A stretch of 40,259 nucleotides of DNA, taken from NCBI GenBank assembly GCA_007692645.1, contig REBR01000146.1:1-40259 (forward strand), written 5' to 3'. The notes below the pieces were generated by a model, which made no database searches, was not told the DNA's origin, and worked only from the letters and a program-made list of their open reading frames with translations. Every line of letters begins with the position of its first letter. Position 1 is the stretch's first letter. Below are positions 8,916-17,750 of this stretch, in pieces. The position numbers and the translations under genes were made by a program. The stretch is from Halomonadaceae bacterium (GTDB lineage: Bacteria > Pseudomonadota > Gammaproteobacteria > Pseudomonadales > Oleiphilaceae).

Positions 8916-9992
8916 ATGGACATTATGGCTGCCGTACAAATAACAAACCGAACATCGGAAACTGCCAGCACCACCCCCCTATTTACCAACGCAGTGCGGC
9001 CTCAGCCGTTACTGCCGAGGGGTGACCGCAGACCGGACCCAGGTCCGGTTTCGGCGTCACCCCTGAGCCCAAAGCTGGCTCAGGAACTGGATCAGGTCAA
9101 AGACCTGATGATTCACAGCCTGGGTCAGGCCCATGAGTTACCGGCAACCCAGGCCAGCCGTTATCAGATCGATACCGGCGGCGGCTTGCTACGGGCCCGC
9201 CTGGCCCTGATCAGCGGTGATCACTTTGGCGCATCGGCGGATTATCGTATTGCCTCAGCCGCGGCCTGCGAGCTGATGCACAACGCCTCTCTGGTGCATG
9301 ATGACCTGTGTGATGGGGACATCCTGCGCCGGGGCAAGGCCACGGTGTGGCACCACTTTAACCGCCAGGTGGCCCTGTGCGCCGGGGATTTACTCATGTG
9401 TGCCGCTTTTATGGCCACTACCGAGGTGGCCAGCCCGCGCCACTCCCAGCAATTGAGTCGCTGCCTGGCCAGACATACCCGCACGGTAATCACCGGGCAA
9501 AGCCTGGAGGTGGCCCCAGAGCCGGCTACCCGGCCCAGCCTGGGGAGTTATCTCAAGGCAACCCGGGCCAAGACGGCACCGTTTATCCTGTTGCCCCTTG
9601 AAGCGGGGGCACTGGGTGGCGATGCCACACCGGGGCAACTCAGCGGTCTTACCCGAGCAGCGGATGCCATTGGTCTGGCCTATCAGGTGGTGGATGATCT
9701 GGATGATCTGGCTGAAGGCAACGGGGAGTTCCACCCCTACCACGCCTGGCTTCATCACCAGCCACCGGCAGACTCGTCAGCATCCGGGTCCCTGGTATCT
9801 GATCACCTGCAATCTGCCACCCTGCACCGGGCAACCCGCCATGCCCTGGCGGCGCTGGGCCGTGCACAGCAACAATTGACAGCACTGTCACCGCTGCTCT
9901 ACCAGGCACTGAAACCCACTATTCAGGGTCTGCAGCAACGGGCCAACCACCATTTGGAGGCACTGCCCTATGTCCTCAGCATCCGCTTCTGA
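8916..9992 (+). CDS. crtE: Geranylgeranyl diphosphate synthase (polyprenyl synthetase)
   Basis: First Asp-rich motif LVHDDLCDGDILRRGKATVWHHF, second VVDDLDD; first gene of the crtEIBY-blh run. Confidence 0.9.
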   Translation: MDIMAAVQITNRTSETASTTPLFTNAVRPQPLLPRGDRRPDPGPVSASPLSPKLAQELDQVKDLMIHSLGQAHELPATQASRYQIDTGGGLLRARLALISGDHFGASADYRIASAAACELMHNASLVHDDLCDGDILRRGKATVWHHFNRQVALCAGDLLMCAAFMATTEVASPRHSQQLSRCLARHTRTVITGQSLEVAPEPATRPSLGSYLKATRAKTAPFILLPLEAGALGGDATPGQLSGLTRAADAIGLAYQVVDDLDDLAEGNGEFHPYHAWLHHQPPADSSASGSLVSDHLQSATLHRATRHALAALGRAQQQLTALSPLLYQALKPTIQGLQQRANHHLEALPYVLSIRF

Positions 9993-11529
9993 CCCCAGCT
10001 CACTCCCCTCCTCAGTGGCCGCCCTGGTGGTGGGGGCAGGGTTTGGCGGGTTGGCCGTGGCACTTCGCCTGCTGGCCCGGGGCCATCAGGTGGATTTACT
10101 GGAAAAGCACCCGGATCTGGGGGGGCGCGCCCGTACCCTGACCCTGGATGGGGTTTCATTTGATGCCGGTCCCACTGTGATTACCGCCCCTTTTCTGTTT
10201 GCAGAGCTGTTTGCCGCTTTCGGTGAAACCCTGTCTGACCATGTGACACTGTTACCCGTAGACCCCTTTTACCGTATGGAATTTGCCGACGGCAGCCACT
10301 TTGATTACCGGGCTACCCTGGAGGGAACACTGGAGGAAGTGGAGCGCCTGTCCCCCGGCGCCAGTGCTGGGTATCACGCATTCCTGGCGGCTTCACAGGC
10401 CATGTATCAGCGGGGATTTGTGGAGCTGGGCCGGAAACCCTTTACCCGCATCAGGGATATGCTGGAAGTGATTCCTGACCTGGTGCGGCTGCGGGCCGAT
10501 CGCAGCATTTATCAGTTTGTCTCCAGTTTTTTTGCGGATGAGCGCCTGCGCCGTGCGTTCTCGGTACCGTCTCTGCTGGTGGGGGGCAACCCGTTTCGTA
10601 CCTCTTCCCTGTATGCCCTGATCCACGCCCTGGAGCGCAAGGACGGGGTCTGGTATGTGCAAGGTGGCACCGGGGCCCTGATCAAGGCCATGGCAGAACT
10701 GTTTGTGCGCCATGGCGGCCGGCTGCACTGCAATCAATCTGTCGCCCGGCTGGCCATGAAAGGCCACCAGGTGGTGGGGGCCCACTGTGAGTCCGGGGAT
10801 TATTTCCCCGCGGATCTGGTGGTGAGCAACGCCGACCCCCTCTATGTTTACCAGCAATGGATAGAACGCAGCCTGGCGGAGAAAGCCGCTGACCTGCACC
10901 GGGAACGGTTAAAGCAGTCCATGGGGCTGTTTGTACTGTACTTCACCACCGAGCGCAGTTACCCGGAACTGGAGCACCACACCATTATTTTCGGTGAGAC
11001 TTTCCGGGAAATCCTCACCCAGATCTTCGATCACCATCAGGTGCCCGACGACCTGAGCCTTTACCTGCACCGCCCCGGCGCCACTGACCCTGCCATGGCA
11101 GCACCAGGCCGTGATGCCTTCTATGTGCTGGCCCCGGTTCCCAACCTGCAGGGCAACCAGGACTGGGAGACCCTGGCGCCGGTGCTGCAGGAGCAGGTAA
11201 TCAGCACCCTGGAGCAACGGGTAATGCCGGACCTGCGGCAGCAGTTACGAGCCACCCACTGCCTGTCACCGGTGTACTTTCATGAGCAACTCAACAGCCC
11301 CTTTGGCAGTGGCTTCTCCATTGCCCCGGTACTGACCCAGTCCGCCGGGCTGCGCTTTCACAACCGCTCACCCCGTTACCCCAATCTGTACTTTGTGGGG
11401 GCCGGCACTCACCCCGGTGCCGGTGTGCCCGGGGTCGTCTCTTCTGCAGCGGTGGTTGAACACCTGGTGGCAGAAGACTTCCCTGGCCCGGCCATTGTGC
11501 CGCTACCAGCAGAGGCCAGGTTGCCATGA
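9970..11529 (+). CDS. crtI: Phytoene desaturase
   Basis: VVGAGFGGLAVALRLLARGHQVDLLEKHPDLGGRA dinucleotide-binding motif; GAGTHPGAGVPGVVSSA C-terminal motif. Confidence 0.95.
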   Translation: MSSASASDPSSLPSSVAALVVGAGFGGLAVALRLLARGHQVDLLEKHPDLGGRARTLTLDGVSFDAGPTVITAPFLFAELFAAFGETLSDHVTLLPVDPFYRMEFADGSHFDYRATLEGTLEEVERLSPGASAGYHAFLAASQAMYQRGFVELGRKPFTRIRDMLEVIPDLVRLRADRSIYQFVSSFFADERLRRAFSVPSLLVGGNPFRTSSLYALIHALERKDGVWYVQGGTGALIKAMAELFVRHGGRLHCNQSVARLAMKGHQVVGAHCESGDYFPADLVVSNADPLYVYQQWIERSLAEKAADLHRERLKQSMGLFVLYFTTERSYPELEHHTIIFGETFREILTQIFDHHQVPDDLSLYLHRPGATDPAMAAPGRDAFYVLAPVPNLQGNQDWETLAPVLQEQVISTLEQRVMPDLRQQLRATHCLSPVYFHEQLNSPFGSGFSIAPVLTQSAGLRFHNRSPRYPNLYFVGAGTHPGAGVPGVVSSAAVVEHLVAEDFPGPAIVPLPAEARLP

Positions 11530-12527
11530 CCGCCGCTCAGTCTGACACCCGTTCTGAGCACCGGTCAGAGGCCCAAATGCCCACACTGGCACAGGCTCAG
11601 TCCCAGCTGCGCCGCCATGGCCGCAGTTTTTACTGGGCCGGGCATTTTCTGCCCCGTCACAGCCGGTATCAGGCCACCCGCCTGTACAACTTGTGCCGGC
11701 AGATAGATGATCTGGCGGATAATGCCAGCACACCCCAGGAACAAACCCGTGCAGGCAAGCAGTTGCTGGCCCTGCAACAGGCCATCATCCACTCCGCCCC
11801 CGCCCAGTCCCCCCTGGCTGCCCAGGCGCTGGATCTGTGTCAACACCAACCGTTATTCCGCCAGGCACTGATCGATCTGCTGGCCGCCGTTCAAGGGGAC
11901 TTGCAACCGGTTCAGATGGACCACTGGCCAGGGCTGCTGGGCTATTGCTATGGAGTTGCCGGTACCGTGGGGGTCATGATGGCGCAACTCCTGGAGGTAG
12001 AACAGCAGCCATTGGCACTGCCCCATGCCATTGATTTGGGTATCGCCATGCAACTGACCAACATGGCCCGTGATGTACTGGAAGATGCTCATATGGGTCG
12101 GGTTTACCTGCCTGCCGATGGTGCCGCTGGCAGGCTCTCGGCCCATGCTCTGGCCAGGGGCGATACCCAGAGCCGTAGGCAGGCCTGGCAAGGGGTACTG
12201 GAGTTGCTGGAGCGGGCTGACCATTACTACCGCAGCGGCTGGCAGGGGCTGGGGTTTATTCCGGCCCGGCCCCGGCTGGCCATCGCTATTGCTGCCCGGG
12301 TGTACCAGGATATCGGCCCGGTGATACGCCGCCAGGGCCCTACCGGCTACTGGCAGGGACGGGCCCGGGTGAGTGGCCCACGCAAACTGCTGTTAACCCT
12401 GGCCAGCCTATGGCAAGTTCCTGACCACACGGGTTATGTGCAACATGACGGGCAACTGCATCAGGACTTTATCAGCTGCCTGAACCCTCGCCCCGAGCCC
12501 TGGTATCCAGAGGATGTGCACCCGTGA
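11526..12527 (+). CDS. crtB: Phytoene/squalene synthase family protein (phytoene synthase)
   Basis: SFYWAGHFLPR, LYNLCRQIDDLADN, GVAGTVGVMMAQLL, AMQLTNMARDVLEDAHMGRVYLP. Confidence 0.94.
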   Translation: MTAAQSDTRSEHRSEAQMPTLAQAQSQLRRHGRSFYWAGHFLPRHSRYQATRLYNLCRQIDDLADNASTPQEQTRAGKQLLALQQAIIHSAPAQSPLAAQALDLCQHQPLFRQALIDLLAAVQGDLQPVQMDHWPGLLGYCYGVAGTVGVMMAQLLEVEQQPLALPHAIDLGIAMQLTNMARDVLEDAHMGRVYLPADGAAGRLSAHALARGDTQSRRQAWQGVLELLERADHYYRSGWQGLGFIPARPRLAIAIAARVYQDIGPVIRRQGPTGYWQGRARVSGPRKLLLTLASLWQVPDHTGYVQHDGQLHQDFISCLNPRPEPWYPEDVHP

Positions 12528-13735
12528 AGCAGCCGGCCCCAGACTATGATTTGGTCATTGCCGGTGCTGGGCTGACCGGGCTCAGCCTCGCCTGCTGGCT
12601 ACTGGACCTGGCTACCCAGCGCCGCCAGCCCCTGCCGCGAATACTGATGCTGGAACCCCGCAGCCACTACAGCAACGACCGCACCTGGTGTTTCTGGGAC
12701 CGTCAGCCGCAGCCGTTTCGCCACTGTATCCGTCAGCGCTGGCCCCGCTGGGCGGTGCAGCAGGGGCAGCAGCGCCAGCAACAGCAGGGGGATCATGCCC
12801 CTTATGCCATGCTGCCTGCCGAGGATCTTTACCGGGAAGCCCTGGCACGCATTAACCGGGAACCGGCCATTACCCTCAAGCAGGGAGTGACTGTGCAGCA
12901 GTTGCTGGAACAGCCGCAACAGGTTCAGGTGGTGACCAGTGATGGGCACTTCAGTAGCCATGCGGTTATCGACACCCGCCCACCGGCCCGTGAGGCAATG
13001 GCTGAAGAACAGGGGTTATGGCAGGTCTTTACCGGGCTGGAGCTGGCCTTGCCAGACCATGGATTTGAGGCGGACTGTGCCCTGCTGATGGATTTCCAAC
13101 CGGGTGTGGGGGATACCCGGTTTGTCTATGTTCTGCCCCTGGGACCAGACCATCTGCTGGTGGAATGGACCGCCTTTCAACCCCACCTAAGTGCCCCTGC
13201 CCTAAGTGCCGACTTTGATCACTGGCTGAACATCCACCTGGGAACAGGTTACCGTGTTCTACGCCAGGAACAGGGCGCCTTGCCCATGATGCCCCTGCGC
13301 CCCCGCTCAGCTACTGCACCGGTCTCACGGCGTATTGTTACCGCCGGCACTGCGGCCGGCTGGCTGCGCCCTGCCACCGGCTACCTGTTTGCCACTTGCC
13401 AGCGGGGTGCCAGGGCTTTGGCGGAACAGGTGCTGGACGCTCACCGCAGCGGGGTTTGGGAGTTGCCGGGCTGGCAGCCCCGCAGTGCCCTGCTGAACTG
13501 GATGGACCGGGTCTTTCTGCGCGCCTTGCAGCGTCACCCGGAGCAGGCACCGCAATGGTTTCTGAGGCTCTTCGGCGGCACATCACCGGAGCGCCTGAGC
13601 CGCTTTCTCAGTGATCAACCAGGCCTGCTGGATATCCTCGCCATTATGACTGCGCTACCCCCCTGGCCCTTCCTGCAGTCGGCCCTGTCACGCCCCCACC
13701 CCAGACTGCCCGCCACCGGGAGCCCGAAACCATGA
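12524..13735 (+). CDS. crtY: Lycopene beta-cyclase
   Basis: DLVIAGAGLTGLSLA, NDRTWCFW; GTG start overlapping the crtB stop (GTGA). Confidence 0.92.
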   Translation: MKQPAPDYDLVIAGAGLTGLSLACWLLDLATQRRQPLPRILMLEPRSHYSNDRTWCFWDRQPQPFRHCIRQRWPRWAVQQGQQRQQQQGDHAPYAMLPAEDLYREALARINREPAITLKQGVTVQQLLEQPQQVQVVTSDGHFSSHAVIDTRPPAREAMAEEQGLWQVFTGLELALPDHGFEADCALLMDFQPGVGDTRFVYVLPLGPDHLLVEWTAFQPHLSAPALSADFDHWLNIHLGTGYRVLRQEQGALPMMPLRPRSATAPVSRRIVTAGTAAGWLRPATGYLFATCQRGARALAEQVLDAHRSGVWELPGWQPRSALLNWMDRVFLRALQRHPEQAPQWFLRLFGGTSPERLSRFLSDQPGLLDILAIMTALPPWPFLQSALSRPHPRLPATGSPKP

Positions 13736-14673
13736 ATCCCGCAGGGCACCAGACCCTGGTCATTGCCTTCGCGGTGGCTGCCACGGTCGTGGCCCTGCTG
13801 CTTCCAGAGCTGTCTATTGCCACTCAGTTCTGGGTCATTCTGGTACCCGTGGCGCTGTTTGGCTTATCCCATGGCGGTGCAGATCCGCTGATTCTGAAAA
13901 CCCTGACCCGGGTGCAGAAAGGGCCCCGACTATGGCTGGCCATGGGCCTATACAGTGGCCTGGCGGTGGCATTTATCCTCTTGATCTGGTGGTCACCGGT
14001 GCTGGCCCTGGGCTGCTTTCTACTGCTGTCCCTGTGGCATTTTGGCCGTACCGATGTGACGGCATTTAGCGGTGAAGAACAGGCCGGACCGGCACCGGCC
14101 CAATGGGGGCGAGTCTGGCTGGCGGGAGGGCTGCCCATTATCGGTCCGGTAACGGGGCACCCACAACAAACCGGTGAGCTGTTTGCCTGGCTACTGGGGA
14201 TGGAACCCGTGCCGGTGATTGCTTTCACCCTGACCTTGGGGCCCTGGCTGGCGGGCTTGTGGTTAGTGGGGTTTGTCGGGTTGCTGGCAGGTTACCGCCG
14301 AAGGCTGGGCTGGCCGGTGTATCTGGAGTTGCTCAGCCTGGCTGCGGCCATGGTGCTATTGCCGCCATTGCTGGCATTTACCTTCTATTTCTGTGGTGTA
14401 CACAGTGTGCGGCACTTTATGGCGGTGGCCAGACATACACCCCGGGAAGACCATGCCGGCACCCTGGGGTTTCTGGCCCGGCAGGCGGCCCCGGCTACTT
14501 TGGCCGCCATCATCATGGCAGCCATGGCCTGGGGATTGATCGTGACCCTGGCGCCGGCAACCGACCTGATGGTGGAGGCGGTACGCATTCTGTTCTGGGG
14601 CCTGGCTGCCCTGACTGTGCCCCATGTGCTGGCGGTGGAGTGGTGGTGGTCCAGGGGAACTACAAAAGCCTGA
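13732..14673 (+). CDS. blh: Brp/Blh family beta-carotene 15,15'-dioxygenase
   Basis: Multi-TM protein with His-bearing motifs FGLSHGGADP, LLSLWHFGRTD, CGVHSVRHFMA, VPHVLAVEWW; ATGA overlap with crtY. Confidence 0.93.
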   Translation: MNPAGHQTLVIAFAVAATVVALLLPELSIATQFWVILVPVALFGLSHGGADPLILKTLTRVQKGPRLWLAMGLYSGLAVAFILLIWWSPVLALGCFLLLSLWHFGRTDVTAFSGEEQAGPAPAQWGRVWLAGGLPIIGPVTGHPQQTGELFAWLLGMEPVPVIAFTLTLGPWLAGLWLVGFVGLLAGYRRRLGWPVYLELLSLAAAMVLLPPLLAFTFYFCGVHSVRHFMAVARHTPREDHAGTLGFLARQAAPATLAAIIMAAMAWGLIVTLAPATDLMVEAVRILFWGLAALTVPHVLAVEWWWSRGTTKA

Positions 14674-14778
14674 TTGCTTTAAGGGTAGATCAGGGTCATT
14701 TGCTGGAATTTGTTGTGGTTCTTCCAGGCTGATGTCAGATATGGGCGATGCCTGGAAGGATTGGCGGGGCTGGGAATT

Positions 14779-14851
14779 GATCGCGGCTATAGCCGCTCCC
14801 ACAGGGTGTAGGAGTGGATGTGAAACTGTGACAGCGGCCATGGCCGCGATA
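14779..14851. repeat. REP/BIME-like inverted pair
   Basis: gatcgcggctatagccgctcccacag followed by inverted ...tgtaggag...agcggccatggccgcgat; shares atcgcggcc-type stem and GGGAG core with 30191-30262. Confidence 0.7.
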
Positions 14852-14875
14852 AGGTTTGCAGTAATATCCGGCGTC

Positions 14876-15277
14876 TCAAATACCGCGACTCATTTCCTTT
14901 AACTGTACTCCCTTAATACGCCACTCCTGATCTTCCTCCACCAGGGTGTAATGCCCTTGCCAGTATCGCCCTTCGGGGCCCCGCAGGGTGATTTGCTGCA
15001 CTACAAAACCGTTATGGGGCACCGGTTTTTTAAAATCCACATAACCCGCCCGGTATACCGCCGGATAATCCTCTGCAACGATGGTGATAAAATTTTCCGC
15101 GGTCACAAACAGTGACTGGATTTCACGACTGGCGTAACTGAAGGCTTTCTCCGCATCATCTTCAGCAAACGCGGCAATCTGTGACTTAATTACCGTCTTT
15201 ACCGCTGTCTGATAATCCTCTGCCTGCACAGACAAGGGAAGCAGTAACAGCAACCCTAAAACCCACTTGTTACCCAT
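14876..15277 (-). CDS. Secreted DUF4864 domain-containing protein
   Basis: Signal peptide MGNKWVLGLLLLLPLSVQA; VIKSQIAAFAEDDAEKAFSYASREIQSLF resembles DUF4864. GGAG-type RBS before the ATG at 15277. Confidence 0.75.
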   Translation of the reverse strand: MGNKWVLGLLLLLPLSVQAEDYQTAVKTVIKSQIAAFAEDDAEKAFSYASREIQSLFVTAENFITIVAEDYPAVYRAGYVDFKKPVPHNGFVVQQITLRGPEGRYWQGHYTLVEEDQEWRIKGVQLKEMSRGI

Positions 15278-15354
15278 AATCTTTCTCCGTTGCATTGGCA
15301 GAATATACGTTTCTCCAACAACAACGGATGCCGGTAAGCCTGACCATTCCCGGT

Positions 15355-16689
15355 TCAATAAAGCGGGTCACCCGGGGCCACTGGCCAGTCTGCCGCATCC
15401 ACCGTATGCAGGCCCACGGGCTGGGCGGCATTGCCCTGCCATCGCTCCACAAAATCCCCCCGGGGGTCATAGGTTTTTCCCTGTTTTTCCAGATTGAACT
15501 GGCGCAGCCCCCGGGGGTCGGCACCCACCCCTGCCAGGTATTGCCAGTTGCCATAGTTACTGGCCGGGTCGTAATCCACCAGTTGCTCTTCAAACCAGGC
15601 AGCGCCGTAGCGCCAGTCCAGCCCCAGTTCATGGACAAAACAGCTGGCCACCAGTTGCCGGCCACGGTTCGACATATAGCCGGTTTCCCGCAACTGGTTC
15701 ATGCAGGCATTCACAATCGGGTACTGGGTTGTGCCCTCGCACCAGGCCCGGAAACGGTGGGGGTAGAAAGACACGGCCCGGGCACGGTTACTGACACCGT
15801 CACGGCTGAACAGCCGGTCACCCAGGAACTGGCCGTTCCAGTGAAAGAATTCCCGCCACAACAGTTCAAAGTAGAGCCAGTAGGTGGAGTCGTTTCGCTG
15901 CACTTGCCGTTCGTAATCAGCAATCCGTGCTGCGGCCCTGCGCACCGACAGACTGCCGTTGGCCAGCCAGGGGGAGAAACGGCTGGAGGCTGACCAGTCA
16001 TCCAGTGCGTTACGGGTCTCTTTATAGGTGGCGATACCCTGGGTGGTAAACAGGAAATCTTCCAGTTGGGCCAGTGCTGCCTGTTCACCCCCCTGGTGCG
16101 GATCATTTTCCACCATGACCGGCTGCGGACAGCGCCCACGGTCATCCTCTGGCAGGCCTGGGGCCGGTGGCAGGGAACGGGGAGGGTCCACCGGTGGCCG
16201 TGGTGGCAGTAACGGCCGCTCCACTTTTTTACGGAACTGGGAAAAAGTCTCAGGCATGTCTTCCAGGGCAAAAGGCAGGTCCAGCTCCCGAAACAGGCCC
16301 TGGGTTTCCACCTGGGCCGCCTGCACCTTGGGCAGTGCCGCCACGATCTGCTGCCACTGGGCAGCCTCATCACTGCCCACCAGCCGGCTGCGCATCAGTA
16401 CCGACACGCCGTGGCGCTGGCACAGGGCCGGGATCACCTCTACCGGGTTGCCCCAGGCAATATGCAGCCGTTGCCCCAGGGTTTTGAGCTCAGCTTCCAG
16501 AGCCATCAGGCTCTGCCACAGGAAGCGCCAGCGGTGCTCCCCCATTGGCCGGCTTTGGAAGCGCCCGGGGCGGAACCAGTCCGGGTCCACCACATAGGTG
16601 CACAGCAGCATGTCACTGTCTGCCGCCAGTTTCAGGGCCGGGTTATCGTGTACCCGCAAGTCGCGAGTGAACCAGAGCAGGGAGGGCAT
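15355..16689 (-). CDS. Cryptochrome-DASH / deoxyribodipyrimidine photolyase family
   Basis: LLWFTRDLRVHDNPAL; WCEGTTQYPIVNACMNQLRETGYMSNRGRQLVASCFVHELGLDWRYGAAWFEEQLVDYDPASNYGNWQYLAGVGADPRG is DASH-type. Confidence 0.93.
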   Translation of the reverse strand: MPSLLWFTRDLRVHDNPALKLAADSDMLLCTYVVDPDWFRPGRFQSRPMGEHRWRFLWQSLMALEAELKTLGQRLHIAWGNPVEVIPALCQRHGVSVLMRSRLVGSDEAAQWQQIVAALPKVQAAQVETQGLFRELDLPFALEDMPETFSQFRKKVERPLLPPRPPVDPPRSLPPAPGLPEDDRGRCPQPVMVENDPHQGGEQAALAQLEDFLFTTQGIATYKETRNALDDWSASSRFSPWLANGSLSVRRAAARIADYERQVQRNDSTYWLYFELLWREFFHWNGQFLGDRLFSRDGVSNRARAVSFYPHRFRAWCEGTTQYPIVNACMNQLRETGYMSNRGRQLVASCFVHELGLDWRYGAAWFEEQLVDYDPASNYGNWQYLAGVGADPRGLRQFNLEKQGKTYDPRGDFVERWQGNAAQPVGLHTVDAADWPVAPGDPLY

Positions 16690-16810
16690 GAATGTCTCCG
16701 CCAGATAGAGGAATCAGACAACCGGGCGATATGCCGGGTTTCATGGACAACAATGCCAATAGATACGCGGGTGGGGAGCGGTAAGACCAGTTTCAGGAGG
16801 ACTGAAACAA

Positions 16811-16840
16811 CACAGGCCTGCCCCGAAGGGCAAGCCTGTG
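16811..16840 (-). terminator. Rho-independent terminator of the SOD gene
   Basis: cacaggcctgcccCGAAgggcaagcctgtg: long stem with 4-nt loop, T-rich tract (tgttgttt) on the minus strand. Confidence 0.7.
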
Positions 16841-16881
16841 GATACAGTCCCGGGAGACCGGGGCTGATGTGGCAGCGCAAG

Positions 16882-17493
16882 TTAGCCTTTGGCGGCCTGG
16901 AAGCGGCTTTCCACCTCGTCCCAGTTCACCACGTTATAGAACGCAGCAATATAATCAGGACGCTTGTTCTGGTACTTCAGGTAGTAAGCGTGCTCCCACA
17001 CGTCCAGACCCAGCACCGGGGTGTTGCCGTGCATCAGGGGGCTGTCCTGGTTGAGGGTGTTTTCCACCACCAGCTTGCCCTGGGGCGTAACACTCAGCCA
17101 GGCCCAGCCGCTGCCGAAACGGGTCAGGCCCGCTTTGGTGAAGGCATCTTTAAAGGCGTCAAAGCCACCCAGATCGCTATCGATGGCCTTGGCCACGTCA
17201 CCCTTGGGGTTGCCGCCGCCGTTGGGGGACATCATCTGCCAGAACATGGAGTGGTTGGCATGGCCGCCACCGTTGTTGGTAACGCCCTGGCGCTTGTCTT
17301 CAGGCACTTTATCCAGATTGGCAACCAGTTCAAACACCGACAGGTCTTCCAGACCGGTGCCTTCCAGCAGGCCGTTCAGGTTGTTGATGTAAGTCTGGTG
17401 ATGCTTGCTGTGATGGATCTCCATGGTGGCCGCGTCAATATGCGGTTCCAGGGCATCATAGGCATAGGGTAATTCAGGCAGTGTATGTGGCAT
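16882..17493 (-). CDS. Superoxide dismutase (Mn/Fe family, Mn-type motifs)
   Basis: [74 protein letters not shown]. Confidence 0.95.
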   Translation of the reverse strand: MPHTLPELPYAYDALEPHIDAATMEIHHSKHHQTYINNLNGLLEGTGLEDLSVFELVANLDKVPEDKRQGVTNNGGGHANHSMFWQMMSPNGGGNPKGDVAKAIDSDLGGFDAFKDAFTKAGLTRFGSGWAWLSVTPQGKLVVENTLNQDSPLMHGNTPVLGLDVWEHAYYLKYQNKRPDYIAAFYNVVNWDEVESRFQAAKG

Positions 17494-17750
17494 GGTTGTT
17501 TCTCCATTGATGAATCAAATGTGGCAACTGCTTATCAGAGCCTGACAGGATGCCAGAGCCACGGGTTTTTGGCCAATAAAAGCCAACCATGGCGCCTATT
17601 TACCCAGGCTTTAACCGGATTTCAAGGGGCTTTTTTACCCCTGTTCTGGCCAATAACTGCTACTCTCAGGCGGACCCGTCAAAGAACAAGAATGCATGGC
17701 CCCAGGTTTCACCGGGTCACCCTGGGGGCACGTTAAAGGACAGTCCGGTA

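Noticed and set aside
12740-12800. CAG-rich stretch in crtY (QQGQQRQQQQGD)
   Set aside because: Short in-frame Gln-rich insertion; probably tolerated loop variation, not a distinct element.
14259-14732. 157 aa Gly-rich plus-strand ORF within blh
   Set aside because: Alternate frame of blh; no independent support.
16411-17472. 353 aa plus-strand ORF across cry and SOD genes
   Set aside because: Antisense to two clearly recognisable genes and spans their intergenic terminator.
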